This document shows positions 37,657 to 47,865 of a stretch of 64,000 bases of DNA, piece by piece. The position numbers were made by a program, and so were the translations under genes. Position 1 is the first letter of the stretch. Each line of letters opens with the position of its first letter. Under the pieces are notes generated by a model. The model saw only the letters and a list, made by a program, of their open reading frames with translations, was not told the DNA's origin and made no database searches. The stretch comes from Mycolicibacterium thermoresistibile (lineage in GTDB: Bacteria; Actinomycetota; Actinomycetes; Mycobacteriales; Mycobacteriaceae): assembly GCF_900187065.1 (NCBI RefSeq), contig NZ_LT906483.1, positions 2,852,001 through 2,916,000 on the forward strand. Reading direction: 5' to 3'.

Positions 37657-38574
37657 TCACTGTTCATGCACCTCAATTAACGCGCCGGCCGGGCCGGCCA
37701 TTCCGTCCCGCTGCGCCGCCCACCAGTCCGCCGAGATGTCGCCCCGCGCCACCAACACCGACGGTCCCCGCAGATGGCTGGTGGTCTCGGTGACGGTGAC
37801 GGTGACGGTGCCCCCGGGCACCCGGACCCGCATGGTGCCGGTGTCGGCGCCCAGATGACGCAGCGCCGCGACCGTGGCCGCGACCGTGCCGGTGCCGCAC
37901 GACCGCGTCTCGCCGACACCGCGCTCGTGGACCCGCATCGACACCACCGAATCCACCGGCGGGGTCAGCACTTCGATGTTCACCCCGTCCGGGAACTGCT
38001 CGGTGTCGAACTGCACCGGGGCCGCGACGTCGAGCGCGGCGAGCGCGTCCTCGGTCAGTTCGGGATCCACGCAGGCCAGGTGCGGGTTACCGACGTCGAC
38101 CGCCAATCCGGTGAACCGCCGGCCGCCGACCACCGCGGTGCCGGTGCCCGACTGGTTGGCCTTGCCCATCTCGACGGTGACATCGGCGGTGGTGGCGTCG
38201 CTGTGGTGCAGCACCACCGGCCGGGGTCCGGCCGGCGACCCGACGACGAACTCGTCGCGGGACTCCAGCCCGGACGCCCGCAGGTAGTGGGCGAACACCC
38301 GCACCCCGTTGCCGCACATCTGCGCGATGGAGCCGTCGGCGTTGCGGTAGTCCATGTACCAGTCGTCGGCGGCCACGCCGTCGGGCAGGCGGTCGAGGAC
38401 CCCGGCCGCCCGGGCGGCGCCGGCCGTCGTCACCCGCAGCACCCCGTCGGCGCCGAGTCCGCGGCGCCGATCGCACAGGGCCGCGACGCCGGCCGGCGTC
38501 AACGTCAACCGGGCGTCCGGATCGGGCAGCACCACGAAGTCGTTCTCGGTGCCGTGCCCCTTGGCGAATCTCAC
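37657..38574 (-). CDS. dapF: Diaminopimelate epimerase
   Basis: Converts LL- to meso-diaminopimelate for lysine and peptidoglycan synthesis. 305 residues, cofactor-free. The two catalytic cysteines lie in [13 protein letters not shown] and [10 protein letters not shown], and the N-terminal signature [14 protein letters not shown] and ADGSIAQ are present. There is an insertion after [12 protein letters not shown] that is common in mycobacterial DapF. Its start follows the miaA stop by only a few bases, so it is in the miaA-dapF-hflX unit. Confidence 0.97.
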   Translation of the reverse strand: MRFAKGHGTENDFVVLPDPDARLTLTPAGVAALCDRRRGLGADGVLRVTTAGAARAAGVLDRLPDGVAADDWYMDYRNADGSIAQMCGNGVRVFAHYLRASGLESRDEFVVGSPAGPRPVVLHHSDATTADVTVEMGKANQSGTGTAVVGGRRFTGLAVDVGNPHLACVDPELTEDALAALDVAAPVQFDTEQFPDGVNIEVLTPPVDSVVSMRVHERGVGETRSCGTGTVAATVAALRHLGADTGTMRVRVPGGTVTVTVTETTSHLRGPSVLVARGDISADWWAAQRDGMAGPAGALIEVHEQ

Positions 38575-38578
38575 TGCC

Positions 38579-39520
38579 TCAGGATACGTTCCGCCAGGTC
38601 GCCAGGGCCCGTTCGACGTTGTCGGGGGCGGCGCCGTCCAGCCAGATGATCCGGTGGTCCCGGCGGAACCAGGACCGCTGCCTGCGCACGTAGCGGCGGG
38701 TGCCGATGAAGGTGCGTTCCCGGGCCTCGGCCAACGCCTCCCCCGCCGCCGACTGCGCTGCGGGACCCGTCCCGGTGTCCAGCGCGGCCAGCACCTGGGC
38801 GTAACCCAGCGCCCGCGAGGCCGTCACCCCCTTGCGTAACCCCCGCTCGATCAGCCCGCGCACCTCGTCGACCAGCCCGGCGGCGAACATCTTGTCGGTG
38901 CGCTGACGCAACCGTTCGTCGAGAGCCTCGGTGGCCCAGTCCAGCCCGATGATCACGGTGTCCCAGCGCGGCGGCCCCACCGGCGGTTTGGACGCCGCGA
39001 ACGGTCTGCCGGTCAGTTCGATCACCTCCAGCGCCCGCACGATCCGCCGGCCGTCGGTGGGCAGGATGGTGTCCGCCGCGGCGCTGTCCACCCGCGCCAG
39101 TTCGGCGTGCAGGGCGCGAGCCCCGATCTCGGCGAGCCGGGCTTCCCAGCGGGCCCGGACCGCCGGATCGGTGGCCGGGATCGACCAGTCGTCGAGGAGC
39201 GCCTGGATGTACATCATCGACCCGCCGACGATCACCGGCACCCGACCGCGCGCGATGACGGCCTCGACGTCGGCGGCCGCCGCCTGCTGGTAACGGGCGA
39301 CCGTGGCGGTTTCGGTGACCTCGAGGACGTCGAGCTGGTGGTGCGGGATGCCGCGGCGTTCGGCCACGGTGAGTTTGGCGGTGCCGATGTCCATCCCCCG
39401 GTACTGCTGCATGGCGTCGGCGTTCACGATCTCCCCGCCGATCCGCTCCGCGACCGCCACGGCGAGGTCGGACTTGCCGGTCCCGGTGGGGCCGACGATG
39501 GCGAGCGGCCGGTCCGTCAT
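38579..39520 (-). CDS. miaA: tRNA dimethylallyltransferase
   Basis: Adds the isopentenyl group to N6 of A37 in tRNAs reading UNN codons, the substrate that MiaB then thiomethylates. 313 residues. The P-loop is [37 protein letters not shown] and [14 protein letters not shown] are substrate-binding motifs; [14 protein letters not shown] is near the C-terminus. ATG 39520 overlaps the upstream gene stop by 4 nt (ATGA). miaB is present about 3 kb further along. Confidence 0.97.
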   Translation of the reverse strand: MTDRPLAIVGPTGTGKSDLAVAVAERIGGEIVNADAMQQYRGMDIGTAKLTVAERRGIPHHQLDVLEVTETATVARYQQAAAADVEAVIARGRVPVIVGGSMMYIQALLDDWSIPATDPAVRARWEARLAEIGARALHAELARVDSAAADTILPTDGRRIVRALEVIELTGRPFAASKPPVGPPRWDTVIIGLDWATEALDERLRQRTDKMFAAGLVDEVRGLIERGLRKGVTASRALGYAQVLAALDTGTGPAAQSAAGEALAEARERTFIGTRRYVRRQRSWFRRDHRIIWLDGAAPDNVERALATWRNVS

Positions 39521-40227
39521 GGCGTCCAGAGACCGGTGAAATAACCGACGCCGTACGGCGCGCCGCGGTACAGCTCCCGGGCGGACCGCGGCGCCGGCTC
39601 GACCAGCCCGGTCAGCAGCTGGTACGCGGCGCGCCCGACGATGGCGCCGGGCAGGTCGGTCAGCGCCGCGGTGTCGCCGGCGGCCAGCGCATCGTCGAGG
39701 GCCCGCTGGATCGGCACCGAGTCCGGGTCGTGACCGCCCGGCGCGGACGGGGTCAGGGTGTTCGCGCCGTCGGCGACCAGCAGCACCCCCACCGGTTCGG
39801 CCGACCGGTCGATCTCGGCGCGCAGGGCCCGGCCCCGGTCCCGGGCGGCCGGTGCGGGCAGATCGGCGGCGCAGACCCGCACCTCGGCGCGAGCGTGCGG
39901 CGCGGCCTGCCCGCGCACCCAGCCGGTGATCAGCGCGCACAACGGCAGTTCGGTCGGCTGCTGCCCGTTCCACCCGGGACCGTCCGGCCCGGGGTGTGGC
40001 GCCAGCCGGACCCGGACGTCGACCCCGTATCCGGCGAAGGTTCCCACGCTGTCGGCCGGCACGGTGGCATCGGCCGGCCCGACCCCGACCGCCAGCCACC
40101 GCTGCGGCAGCGCGGCGGCCGCGGTGAACACGGCGTCGCGCAGCCCGGACAGCTCGGCCGCCGCGGCGCCGGCCAGTTCGGGGACCATGACCGGCGCCGA
40201 CGGCACGATCGCAATGGCGCTCAGCAC
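39517..40227 (-). CDS. Conserved protein, class III extradiol dioxygenase-like fold (Rv2728c-like)
   Basis: A 236-residue soluble protein translationally coupled to miaA. The pattern [50 protein letters not shown] resembles the LigB/MEMO-like fold of mycobacterial Rv2728c, but the iron-binding histidines of true dioxygenases are not evident. GTG 40227 is preceded at 6 nt by a TAGTTT box. The association with miaA-dapF is conserved in actinobacteria. Function unknown. Confidence 0.82.
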   Translation of the reverse strand: MLSAIAIVPSAPVMVPELAGAAAAELSGLRDAVFTAAAALPQRWLAVGVGPADATVPADSVGTFAGYGVDVRVRLAPHPGPDGPGWNGQQPTELPLCALITGWVRGQAAPHARAEVRVCAADLPAPAARDRGRALRAEIDRSAEPVGVLLVADGANTLTPSAPGGHDPDSVPIQRALDDALAAGDTAALTDLPGAIVGRAAYQLLTGLVEPAPRSARELYRGAPYGVGYFTGLWTP

Positions 40228-40233
40228 ACCACC

Positions 40234-40239
40234 AAACTA
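40234..40239 (-). promoter_or_regulatory. -10 box of Rv2728c-like gene (leaderless candidate)
   Basis: TAGTTT on the minus strand, 6 nt before the GTG at 40227. It would head the operon that runs into miaA, dapF and hflX. Confidence 0.4.
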
Positions 40240-40428
40240 TCGATGTCGGCCGGATGGGCGCCCGGCGCACCCGGCCGAGGACCGCCGCGACGTCCGGAGA
40301 CGCGAAGGCGCGGGCGTAAGCCGCGACGACCTGTTTCAATAGCGTTCGACAGACCTGTCACCCAGAGCATGGCGCCGCGTTGCGCGGCAGGAGCGCGAAC
40401 ACTCGCGCGGAAGGCAGAAGGAACCGAT

Positions 40429-41760
40429 ATGACCAGCAGCGAGCCCACCCGGCCGACTCCGAAGCCGACCCCCCGGCCGGGACCACGCGGACCGGTCCCC
40501 GGTCCCGTTCCGGGGCCCCGCCCGACGGCCACGGTGGCCGCGCCACCGGCCAGCGATCCGCACAAGTTCGGCCGGGTCGACGCCGACGGCACGGTGTGGC
40601 TGATCACCTCCGAGGGTGAGCGCGTCATCGGATCCTGGCAGGCCGGTGACGCCGAGGCGGCGTATGCCCACTTCGGCCGCCGCTACGACGATCTGCACAC
40701 CGAGGTCGCGCTGCTGGAGCGGCGGCTGGCGTCGCGGACCGGTGACGCCCGCAAGATCCGGGCCGCGGCCGCCGCGCTGGCCGAGAGCCTGCCGACCGCC
40801 GCGGTGCTCGGCGATGTGGACGCGCTGGCGGTGCGGCTGTCGGCGGTCCTCGAGCAGGCCGAGGAGGCCGCGAACGCCGAGAAGGCGCGGCGCGAGGAGT
40901 TCCGCAGGGCCCAGATCGCGCGCAAGGAGGCGCTGGCGGCGGAGGCCGAGGACATCGCCGCCAACTCGATGCAGTGGAAGGCGGCCGGTGACCGGTTGCG
41001 CGCCATCCTCGACGAGTGGCGCACGATCACCGGGGTCGACCGCAAGACCGACGACGCCCTGTGGAAGCGCTACTCGGCGGCCCGGGAGATGTTCAACCGG
41101 CGCCGCGGATCGCACTTCGCCGAACTGGACCGGGAGCGGGCGCAGGCTCGCCGCGCCAAGGAGGCGTTGTGTGAACGCGCGGAGGAGCTCGCCGATTCGA
41201 CCGACTGGGGTCCGACGTCGGCAGCCTTCCGGGAGCTGCTCGCCGAGTGGAAGGCGACCGGCCGGGCGGCCAAGGACGTCGACGACGCGCTGTGGCAGCG
41301 GTTCAAGGCGGCCCAGGACAAGTTCTTCACGGCCCGCAACGCGGTGCACGCCGAACGCGACGCGGAGCTGCGCGCCAACGCCGAGGCCAAGGAGAAGCTG
41401 CTCGAGCAGGCGGAGAAGATCGACACCGGCGATGTGGATGCGGCGCGCGCGGCGTTGCGCGCGATCGTCGAGAAGTGGGATGCGATCGGCAAGGTGCCGC
41501 GGGACCGCACCGCCGAGCTGGAACGGCGGTTGCGCGCGGTGGAGAAGCGGGTGCGCGACGCCGCCTCGTCGGGGTGGACCGATCCGGAGGCGCAGGCCCG
41601 CGCCGACCAGTTCCGGATCCGCGCCGAACAGTACGAGCAGCAGGCCGCCAAGGCGGAGGCGGCGGGCCGCACCAAGGACGCCGAGGAGGCGCGGGCCAAC
41701 GCCGCGCAGTGGCGGCAGTGGGCTGAAGCCGCCGCACAGGCGCTGGAGAAGCGCCGCTAG
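40429..41760 (+). CDS. DUF349 helical-repeat protein
   Basis: A 443-residue protein (Rv2731-like). The first 45 residues are Pro-rich ([16 protein letters not shown]). The rest is almost fully helical and charged, with several DUF349 repeats, each containing a W-K/R-x-x-G...D-x-x-L-W-x-R-F pattern (for example [17 protein letters not shown] and [18 protein letters not shown]). Coiled-coil propensity is high. E. coli DUF349 relatives include a stringent-response-linked protein, but no function is established here. ATG 40429 follows AGAAGGAA. Its TAG stop lies in a CTAG palindrome shared with the convergent gene. Confidence 0.87.
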   Translation: MTSSEPTRPTPKPTPRPGPRGPVPGPVPGPRPTATVAAPPASDPHKFGRVDADGTVWLITSEGERVIGSWQAGDAEAAYAHFGRRYDDLHTEVALLERRLASRTGDARKIRAAAAALAESLPTAAVLGDVDALAVRLSAVLEQAEEAANAEKARREEFRRAQIARKEALAAEAEDIAANSMQWKAAGDRLRAILDEWRTITGVDRKTDDALWKRYSAAREMFNRRRGSHFAELDRERAQARRAKEALCERAEELADSTDWGPTSAAFRELLAEWKATGRAAKDVDDALWQRFKAAQDKFFTARNAVHAERDAELRANAEAKEKLLEQAEKIDTGDVDAARAALRAIVEKWDAIGKVPRDRTAELERRLRAVEKRVRDAASSGWTDPEAQARADQFRIRAEQYEQQAAKAEAAGRTKDAEEARANAAQWRQWAEAAAQALEKRR

Positions 41761-42443
41761 CGGCCGTGCTCGTCGCCCCGGTCGTCCGGGCCGGTGACGT
41801 CGGGGCTGTCCAGGTGAGCCTCGCGGTCCACCGCGGGATCTGACGCGTCCGGGTCGAGGCTGCGCAGATGTCGTTCGGCGGCCCGGCGGCGCCGGTCCGC
41901 CTCGGCGGCCATCTGCAGGTCGGTGCGCGCCCACACCGCCCGCGCCCAGTGGAACGTCAGCACCATCACCGCGATCCAGGCGATGACCAGTCCGAACCCG
42001 GGGCCCGGATACTGTTCGGCAGCCGTCTGACGGGACCAGATCGCCAGCATGCCGAATGCCGACGCCACCGCGGACCCGGCCAACGCCACCCAGGCCAGCG
42101 CCCAGCGGCGGGTCAGCAGCGCGATCATCGAGAACCCGACCGAGAACACCAACGTGCACCAGCCGAACACCCGCGACGGCAGGGACACCCCGGCAGCGCC
42201 GGCGGCCTCACCACCGAGCAGCACATCCCAGCCGCGCACCCCGCCGGTGTGCGGCAGGACGAAGGTCACCAGGATCACGAACACCAGGATGGCGACCACC
42301 AGCGCGCGGGCGCCCGGGTCGAACTCGCCGGCGAGCCGGCGCTCGGCGGCTTCGATCTCGCTGCGGAACTCGTCGAGGTCGTCGTGTTCGCGGCGGCCGC
42401 GGGAATCATCGCGGTCGGAACCCTCGGCGCTCAACAGCCACAC
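41757..42443 (-). CDS. Conserved membrane protein (Rv2732c-like)
   Basis: A 228-residue protein with four membrane segments ([73 protein letters not shown]) between acidic cytoplasmic ends. The C-terminal tail is Arg/Asp-rich. GTG 42443 overlaps the end of miaB, suggesting co-transcription. Its TAG stop overlaps the DUF349 gene stop in a shared CTAG. Function unknown. Confidence 0.84.
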   Translation of the reverse strand: MWLLSAEGSDRDDSRGRREHDDLDEFRSEIEAAERRLAGEFDPGARALVVAILVFVILVTFVLPHTGGVRGWDVLLGGEAAGAAGVSLPSRVFGWCTLVFSVGFSMIALLTRRWALAWVALAGSAVASAFGMLAIWSRQTAAEQYPGPGFGLVIAWIAVMVLTFHWARAVWARTDLQMAAEADRRRRAAERHLRSLDPDASDPAVDREAHLDSPDVTGPDDRGDEHGR

Positions 42444-43978
42444 CCCCTGGTCGGTTCGGCGTCGGGTTTCGGCCCGCCGATGCGCGGCAGGCCCAGCCCG
42501 ACGGTTTTGGGCCGCAGCCCGGCGGCGTGGGCGTCGCCGGCGCGGGTGCGGCGATGGCCGGCCGGCTCGGCGTCGGCGATCAGATAGTGCGGCGCGGCCG
42601 CGGTGACCGTGGTCGTCACGATGTCGCCGGGCCGGATGTCGAGCCCGCCCGGGGTGAAATGCACCAGCCGGCCGTCGCGGGCCCGCCCGGACATCCGGGC
42701 CGTGCTGGCGTCCTTGCGGCCCTCACCGGTTGCGACCAGCAGTTCGACCGCGCGGCCGATCTGTGCGGTGTTCTCCTCCAACGCGATCCGGTCCTGCAGC
42801 GCGATCAGCCGTTCGTAGCGTTCCTGCACGACGGCCTTGGGCAGCTGATCGGGCAGGTCCGCCGCCGGGGTGCCGGGCCGGCGCGAGTACTGGAAGGTGA
42901 ACGCACCGGCGAACCGGGCCTGTTCGACCACGTCGAGGGTGGCCTGGAAGTCCTCCTCGGTCTCCCCCGGGAACCCGACGATCAGATCGGTGGTGATCGC
43001 GGCGTGCGGGATCGCGGCCCGCACCTTGTCGAGGATGCCGAGGAAGCGTTCGGCCCGGTACGAGCGGCGCATGGCCCGCAGGATGCGGTCCGAACCGGAC
43101 TGCAGCGGCATGTGCAGCGCCGGGCACACGTTGGGCGTCTCGGCCATCGCCTCGATCACGTCGTCGGTGAACTCGGCCGGATGCGGTGAGGTGAACCGCA
43201 CCCGCTCCAGACCGTCGATCTCCCCGCAGGCGCGCAGCAGGTCGGCGAAGGCGCCGCGGTGGCGGGGCAGATCCGGATCGGCGAACGACACTCCGTAGGC
43301 GTTGACGTTCTGCCCCAGCAGCGTGACCTCGAGCACCCCCTGGTCCACCAGGGCGCGCACCTCGGCGAGGATGTCGTCCGGCCGCCGGTCCACCTCCTTG
43401 CCGCGCAGCGCCGGCACGATGCAGAACGTGCAGGTGTTGTTGCATCCGACGGAGATGGAAACCCAGGCGGCGTAGGCCGATTCCCGCGCGGCCGGCAGGT
43501 TGGACGGGAACTCCTGCAGCGCTTCGGCGATCTCGACCTGTGCGGTCCTGTTGTGCCGGGCGCGTTCCAGCAGCGCCGGCAGCGAGCCGATGTTGTGGGT
43601 GCCGAACACCACGTCCACCCACGGCGCCCGGCGCAGCACCGCGTCGCGGTCCTTCTGGGCCAGGCAGCCGCCGACGGCGATCTGCAGGTCCGGATCGGCC
43701 TGTTTGCGCGGCGCCAGGTGGCTGAGGTTGCCGTAGAGCTTGTTGTCGGCGTTCTCCCGCACCGCGCAGGTGTTGAACACGACCACGTCGGCGTCGGCGC
43801 CGTCGGACGCGCGCCGGTATCCGGCGGCTTCCAGCAGCCCGGCCAGCCGCTCGGAGTCGTGCACGTTCATCTGACACCCGTAGGTGCGGATCTGATAGGT
43901 GCGCGCCGATGAGCGTTCCCGCGCAGCCCCGGAGGCGCCCCCGGCGCCGGTCCGGGAGCGCGTCACCATCGAAGTCAC
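42431..43978 (-). CDS. miaB: tRNA-2-methylthio-N6-dimethylallyladenosine synthase
   Basis: Radical-SAM methylthiotransferase modifying i6A37 in tRNA, acting after MiaA. 515 residues. The N-terminal UPF0004 domain provides three Fe-S cysteines ([31 protein letters not shown]). The radical-SAM cluster motif is [16 protein letters not shown] (C-x3-C-x2-C), and the C-terminal TRAM domain follows [15 protein letters not shown] 43978 ([11 protein letters not shown]) is chosen because a TACCAT box lies 6 nt upstream; ATG 43969 is an alternative. The extended C-terminus ([11 protein letters not shown]) is typical of actinobacteria. Confidence 0.95.
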   Translation of the reverse strand: MTSMVTRSRTGAGGASGAARERSSARTYQIRTYGCQMNVHDSERLAGLLEAAGYRRASDGADADVVVFNTCAVRENADNKLYGNLSHLAPRKQADPDLQIAVGGCLAQKDRDAVLRRAPWVDVVFGTHNIGSLPALLERARHNRTAQVEIAEALQEFPSNLPAARESAYAAWVSISVGCNNTCTFCIVPALRGKEVDRRPDDILAEVRALVDQGVLEVTLLGQNVNAYGVSFADPDLPRHRGAFADLLRACGEIDGLERVRFTSPHPAEFTDDVIEAMAETPNVCPALHMPLQSGSDRILRAMRRSYRAERFLGILDKVRAAIPHAAITTDLIVGFPGETEEDFQATLDVVEQARFAGAFTFQYSRRPGTPAADLPDQLPKAVVQERYERLIALQDRIALEENTAQIGRAVELLVATGEGRKDASTARMSGRARDGRLVHFTPGGLDIRPGDIVTTTVTAAAPHYLIADAEPAGHRRTRAGDAHAAGLRPKTVGLGLPRIGGPKPDAEPTRGCGC

Positions 43979-43984
43979 GCGCCC

Positions 43985-43990
43985 ATGGTA
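43985..43990 (-). promoter_or_regulatory. -10 box of miaB (leaderless candidate)
   Basis: TACCAT on the minus strand, 6 nt before the GTG at 43978. Confidence 0.4.
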
Positions 43991-44037
43991 CGGCCGCCCC
44001 GATCGGCGAGTGGCGGGCGTGGGGCCACCGACGTCGG

Positions 44038-44043
44038 TAAGGT
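44038..44043 (+). promoter_or_regulatory. -10 box of gluA (leaderless candidate)
   Basis: TAAGGT ends 8 nt before ATG 44052, supporting that start over the internal ATG at 44109. Confidence 0.35.
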
Positions 44044-44051
44044 TTGCGCCC

Positions 44052-44837
44052 ATGGACAGCGCTGGCGCGGATGTCGCGGTCGCCGATCCGGCCGCCGAGG
44101 CGGTCCCGATGATCTCGATGCGGGGTGTCAACAAGTACTTCGGGAGCCTGCATGTGCTCCGGGACATCAACCTCGACGTCGCGCGAGGTCAGGTGGTGGT
44201 CGTGCTCGGCCCGTCCGGCTCGGGTAAGTCGACGTTGTGCCGCACCCTCAACCGGCTGGAGCCCATCGACTCCGGTGCGATCTCCATCGACGGGGTGGCG
44301 TTACCGGCCGAGGGACGCGAGCTGGCCCGGCTCCGCGCCGATGTCGGGATGGTCTTCCAGCAGTTCAACCTGTTCGCCCACAAGACCATCGTCGACAATG
44401 TGGCGCTCGGGCCGATGAAGGTGCGCAAGACCCCCAGGGAGCAGGCCCGCGCCGAGGCGATGGCCTTGTTGGAGCGGGTCGGCGTGGCCGATCAGGCCGA
44501 CAAGTACCCCGCCCAGCTGTCCGGGGGTCAGCAACAGCGGGTGGCGATCGCCCGCTCGTTGGCGATGAACCCGAAGGTGATGCTGTTCGACGAGCCGACC
44601 AGCGCGCTGGACCCGGAGATGATCAACGAGGTGCTGGCGGTGATGAGCGCGTTGGCCGCCGACGGGATGACGATGCTCGTCGTCACCCACGAGATGGGCT
44701 TCGCGCGCCGCGCCTCCGACCGGGTGGTGTTCATGTCCGACGGCGCGATCGTCGAGGACGCCGAACCCGCCCGGTTCTTCGAGGACCCCCAGACCGACCG
44801 GGCCCGAGACTTCCTCGGCAAGATCCTGCACCACTGA
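44052..44837 (+). CDS. gluA: Glutamate-type ABC importer, ATP-binding protein
   Basis: Cytoplasmic ATPase of a polar amino-acid importer, 261 residues. Walker A is [17 protein letters not shown], the Q-loop is [14 protein letters not shown], the signature is [19 protein letters not shown], Walker B is [15 protein letters not shown], and the H-loop is [12 protein letters not shown]. The N-terminal 19 residues before [12 protein letters not shown] are not part of the core. First gene of a gluABCD-like operon; specificity for glutamate is inferred from similarity of all four subunits to the corynebacterial glutamate system. Confidence 0.92.
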   Translation: MDSAGADVAVADPAAEAVPMISMRGVNKYFGSLHVLRDINLDVARGQVVVVLGPSGSGKSTLCRTLNRLEPIDSGAISIDGVALPAEGRELARLRADVGMVFQQFNLFAHKTIVDNVALGPMKVRKTPREQARAEAMALLERVGVADQADKYPAQLSGGQQQRVAIARSLAMNPKVMLFDEPTSALDPEMINEVLAVMSALAADGMTMLVVTHEMGFARRASDRVVFMSDGAIVEDAEPARFFEDPQTDRARDFLGKILHH

Positions 44838-44862
44838 CCGCTTCGGCGAAAGGAAACCATCG

Positions 44863-45696
44863 ATGCCGTTCACATCCACGTCGCTGCTGGGACGCTGTCT
44901 CCGCCGCGGGGCAGCCGTCGCGCTCGCCGTCGGGCTGGCGCTCACGGCCACCGCCTGCGGCGCCGACCGCGACGAGAACACCGTGGTGATCGGCACCAAG
45001 TTCGATCAACCCGGGCTGGCGATGAAGAACGAGGACGGCTCGATGAGCGGCTTCGACGTCGCGGTGGCCGAGTACGTGGCGCAGGAGCTCGGCTACGCAC
45101 CGGAGGACATCGAATGGAAGGAGGCCCCGTCCAACCAGCGTGAGACGCTGATCCAGAACGGGCAGGTGGACTTCATCGTCGGCACCTATTCGATCACCGA
45201 CTCCCGCAAGGAGCGGATCGACTTCGCGGGCCCGTACCTGATCACCGGGCAGAGCCTGCTGGTCCGCGCCGACGACACCGACATCACCGGGCCGGCCTCG
45301 CTGGAGAACAACAAGCTTTTGTGTTCGGTGACCGGTTCCACCCCGGCGCAACGCATCAAGGACGAGTACCCGGGGGTGCAGTTGCAGGAGTACGACACCT
45401 ATTCGGCGTGTGTGGAGGCGTTGCGCAACAACGCCGTCGACGCGGTCACCACCGATGAGGTGATCCTGGCGGGTTATGCGGCGCAGAGCCCGGACGACCT
45501 CAGGGTGGTCGGGCAGCCGTTCTCCGAGGAGCGGTACGGCATCGGCCTGGCGAAGGGCGACACCGAACTCAAAGAGAAGATCAACGCCGCGATCGAGAAG
45601 ATGCAGCAGGACGGGGAGTGGCAGCGGGCGTTCGAGGTGAACCTGGGTGACGCCGGCATCGACACCCCGACACCGCCCACCGTCGACCGGAATTGA
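44863..45696 (+). CDS. gluB: Glutamate-type ABC importer, substrate-binding lipoprotein
   Basis: Extracellular solute-binding protein of family 3, 277 residues. The signal peptide has lipobox LTATAC (Cys about 32), so it is anchored to the outer leaflet of the membrane. Ligand-pocket segments FDVAVAEYVAQELGY, QVDFIVGTYSITDSRKERID and GPYLITGQSLLVR are typical of glutamate/aspartate binders. It sits 25 bp after gluA, with an AAAGGAAA ribosome-binding site, and precedes the permease genes. Confidence 0.92.
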   Translation: MPFTSTSLLGRCLRRGAAVALAVGLALTATACGADRDENTVVIGTKFDQPGLAMKNEDGSMSGFDVAVAEYVAQELGYAPEDIEWKEAPSNQRETLIQNGQVDFIVGTYSITDSRKERIDFAGPYLITGQSLLVRADDTDITGPASLENNKLLCSVTGSTPAQRIKDEYPGVQLQEYDTYSACVEALRNNAVDAVTTDEVILAGYAAQSPDDLRVVGQPFSEERYGIGLAKGDTELKEKINAAIEKMQQDGEWQRAFEVNLGDAGIDTPTPPTVDRN

Positions 45697-45709
45697 GCCC
45701 ACCGACCAG

Positions 45710-46390
45710 GTGCAGGTTTTCAGCGAGTACAGCGGACAGATATTCCAGGCCTTCTGGACGACGATCCAGCTGACGGTGCTGTCCGCGATCGGGGCGCTGG
45801 TGCTCGGCACGGTGCTGGCCGCGATGCGGCTGGCGCCGGTACCGGTGCTGAACTGGCTGGGCGCCGGTTACGTCAACGTGGTGCGCAACACCCCGCTGAC
45901 GTTGATCATCCTGTTCTGCGCGTTCGGTCTGGGTCAGACGCTGTCGATCACCCTGGCCGACCGGGGTTCTCCGACATTCCTGCAGGACAGCAACTTCCGG
46001 TTGGCAGTGCTCGGTTTCACCGTCTACACCGCCGCTTTCGTGTGCGAGACCATCCGGGCCGGGGTGAACACCGTGCCCGTCGGTCAGGTGGAGGCGGCCC
46101 GCGCCCTCGGCTTCACTTTCGGCCAGAACCTGCGGATCATCGTGCTGCCGCAGGCGTTTCGCGCCGTGATCATCCCGTTGGGCACGGTGCTCATCGCGTT
46201 GACCAAGAACACCACGATCGCGTCGGCGATCGGGGTGGCCGAGGCTGCGCTGCTGATGAAGGAGATGATCGAGAACACCTCGGCGGTGCTGATCGTCGGT
46301 GCGATCTTCGCGGTCGGGTTCCTCATCCTGACCCTGCCGCTGGGGTTGCTGTCCGGGCGGTTGTCGAACCGGTTGGCGGTGCGGCGATGA
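45710..46390 (+). CDS. gluC: Glutamate-type ABC importer, permease GluC
   Basis: HisM/GlnP-type inner-membrane permease, 226 residues and about five membrane segments. The signature AFWTTIQLTVLSAIGALVLG starts the domain; the EAA loop for ATPase contact is VEAARALGFTFGQNLRIIVL. GTG 45710 is preferred; it lies 14 nt after the gluB stop. The gene overlaps gluD by ATGA. Confidence 0.9.
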   Translation: MQVFSEYSGQIFQAFWTTIQLTVLSAIGALVLGTVLAAMRLAPVPVLNWLGAGYVNVVRNTPLTLIILFCAFGLGQTLSITLADRGSPTFLQDSNFRLAVLGFTVYTAAFVCETIRAGVNTVPVGQVEAARALGFTFGQNLRIIVLPQAFRAVIIPLGTVLIALTKNTTIASAIGVAEAALLMKEMIENTSAVLIVGAIFAVGFLILTLPLGLLSGRLSNRLAVRR

Positions 46391-47268
46391 GCACGACGTC
46401 GGTGCTGTTCGACGCGCCCGGCCCGCGGGCGCGGCGCCGCAACCGGATCGCCACGGCCGTCACCGTCGTGGTGGTCGCCGCCGTGTTCGGAGTCGTCCTG
46501 CACCGGTTGGCGGCCCAGGGACAGTTGGCCGCCGACAAGTGGACGCCGTTCCTCAACGCCAATGTGTGGAAGACCTATCTGCTTCCCGGGCTGCGGGGAA
46601 CCCTGGTGGCGGCGGGCATCTCGATCGTGTTGGCGATGATCCTGGGCGTGCTGTTCGGGGTCGGACGGCTCTCCCCGTGGCGGGTGGTCCGGTGGCCGTG
46701 CGCGATGCTCGTGGAGTTCTTCCGGGCGGTCCCGGTGCTGATCATGATGATCTTCGCCTGGCAGTTCTATTCGCTGTTCAATGTGGTGCCGGCCCGGCAC
46801 TCGGTGCTGGCCGGTGTGGTGACCGGGTTGACCCTCTACAACGGGGCGGTGATCGCCGAGGCCATCCGCACCGGGGTGAACAATCTGCCCCGCGGTCAGG
46901 CCGAGGCGGCGTATGCGCTGGGGATGCGCTGGCGGCAGACCATGTGGTCTATCGAGCTGCCCCAGGCCATCACCTCGATGCTGCCGGTGCTGGTGTCGCA
47001 GATGGTGGTGGTGCTCAAGGACACCGCCCTGGGGTATCAGATCTCCTATCTCGAAGTGGTCCGGCAGGGCCGCATCGTCGGCACCGCGTTTCAGAACTAC
47101 ATTCCGACCCTGATCGTGGTGGCGGTGCTGATGATCGCCCTGAACTTCGCGTTGTCGGCGCTCGCCGGGTGGATCGAGCGCCGGATGCGCCGATCCCGTC
47201 GCGGCCCGGCGCCGGCGCGAGCCCACGCGGTCGAACAGGACGGGGTGCCCGGCGCTCCGGTGCGGTAA
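46387..47268 (+). CDS. gluD: Glutamate-type ABC importer, permease GluD
   Basis: Second permease of the importer, 293 residues. An N-terminal membrane anchor (IATAVTVVVVAAVFGVVLH) precedes the HisM-type domain (KTYLLPGLRGTLVAAGISIV). The EAA motif is AEAAYALGMRWRQTMWSIEL. The C-terminus is a basic cytoplasmic tail. Convergent with recX, as in M. smegmatis, where a gluABCD operon also borders recX-recA. Confidence 0.9.
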   Translation: MSTTSVLFDAPGPRARRRNRIATAVTVVVVAAVFGVVLHRLAAQGQLAADKWTPFLNANVWKTYLLPGLRGTLVAAGISIVLAMILGVLFGVGRLSPWRVVRWPCAMLVEFFRAVPVLIMMIFAWQFYSLFNVVPARHSVLAGVVTGLTLYNGAVIAEAIRTGVNNLPRGQAEAAYALGMRWRQTMWSIELPQAITSMLPVLVSQMVVVLKDTALGYQISYLEVVRQGRIVGTAFQNYIPTLIVVAVLMIALNFALSALAGWIERRMRRSRRGPAPARAHAVEQDGVPGAPVR

Positions 47269-47307
47269 CGCGGCACGCCCGGTCCGGCTCGAGCGGGCGG
47301 CCGGGGG

Positions 47308-47865
47308 TCAGACCCGCCGGCGCTCCCGCTCGCCGGCCAATTCGACGGTGACGACGTCCAGCGCCATCGACTGGCTGTAGCCGCGGCGCGCCAGCATGCC
47401 GACCAGCCGGCGCGTCACCTTGAGGTCATCGTCGTCGCCCAGCTTCTCCCGCCGCAGCCGGTCCCGGACCAGCTGTTCGGCCCGGCTCCGTTCGGCGCCG
47501 GCATCGATGTCGGCCAGCGCGGCGGTGATCACCTCGTCGTCGACACCCCTCTTGCGCAGTTCGGCGGCCAGCGCCCGTCGGCCCTTTCCGGCGTGCGTGT
47601 GCCGGGACCGGACCCACTGTTCGGCGAAGTCGGCGTCGTCGATCAGGCCGACGTGTTCGAGCCGGTCCAGCACCCGGGCGCTGAGGTCTTCCGGGTAGCC
47701 GCGTTGGGCCAGCTTGTCGCGCAGCTCGGCGCGGGTGCGTGCCCGCGCGGTGAGCAGGCGCAGGCAGTATGCCCGCGCCTGCTCTTCGCGGCGCGCCTCG
47801 GTCGATTCAGCAGTCGACCCGGGAGTCGACTCAGAAGTCGACCGGGGCGGGCAGGGCTTCGTCAT
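47308..47865 (-). CDS. recX: Regulatory protein RecX
   Basis: Inhibitor/modulator of RecA filament activity, 185 residues. Three-helix RecX repeats are seen: [40 protein letters not shown] with [15 protein letters not shown], and [17 protein letters not shown]. The N-terminal 25 residues are Ser/Thr/Glu-rich. It overlaps the 3' end of recA by 35 bp, so it is translated from the recA message, and should be induced with it by DNA damage. Confidence 0.95.
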   Translation of the reverse strand: MTKPCPPRSTSESTPGSTAESTEARREEQARAYCLRLLTARARTRAELRDKLAQRGYPEDLSARVLDRLEHVGLIDDADFAEQWVRSRHTHAGKGRRALAAELRKRGVDDEVITAALADIDAGAERSRAEQLVRDRLRREKLGDDDDLKVTRRLVGMLARRGYSQSMALDVVTVELAGERERRRV

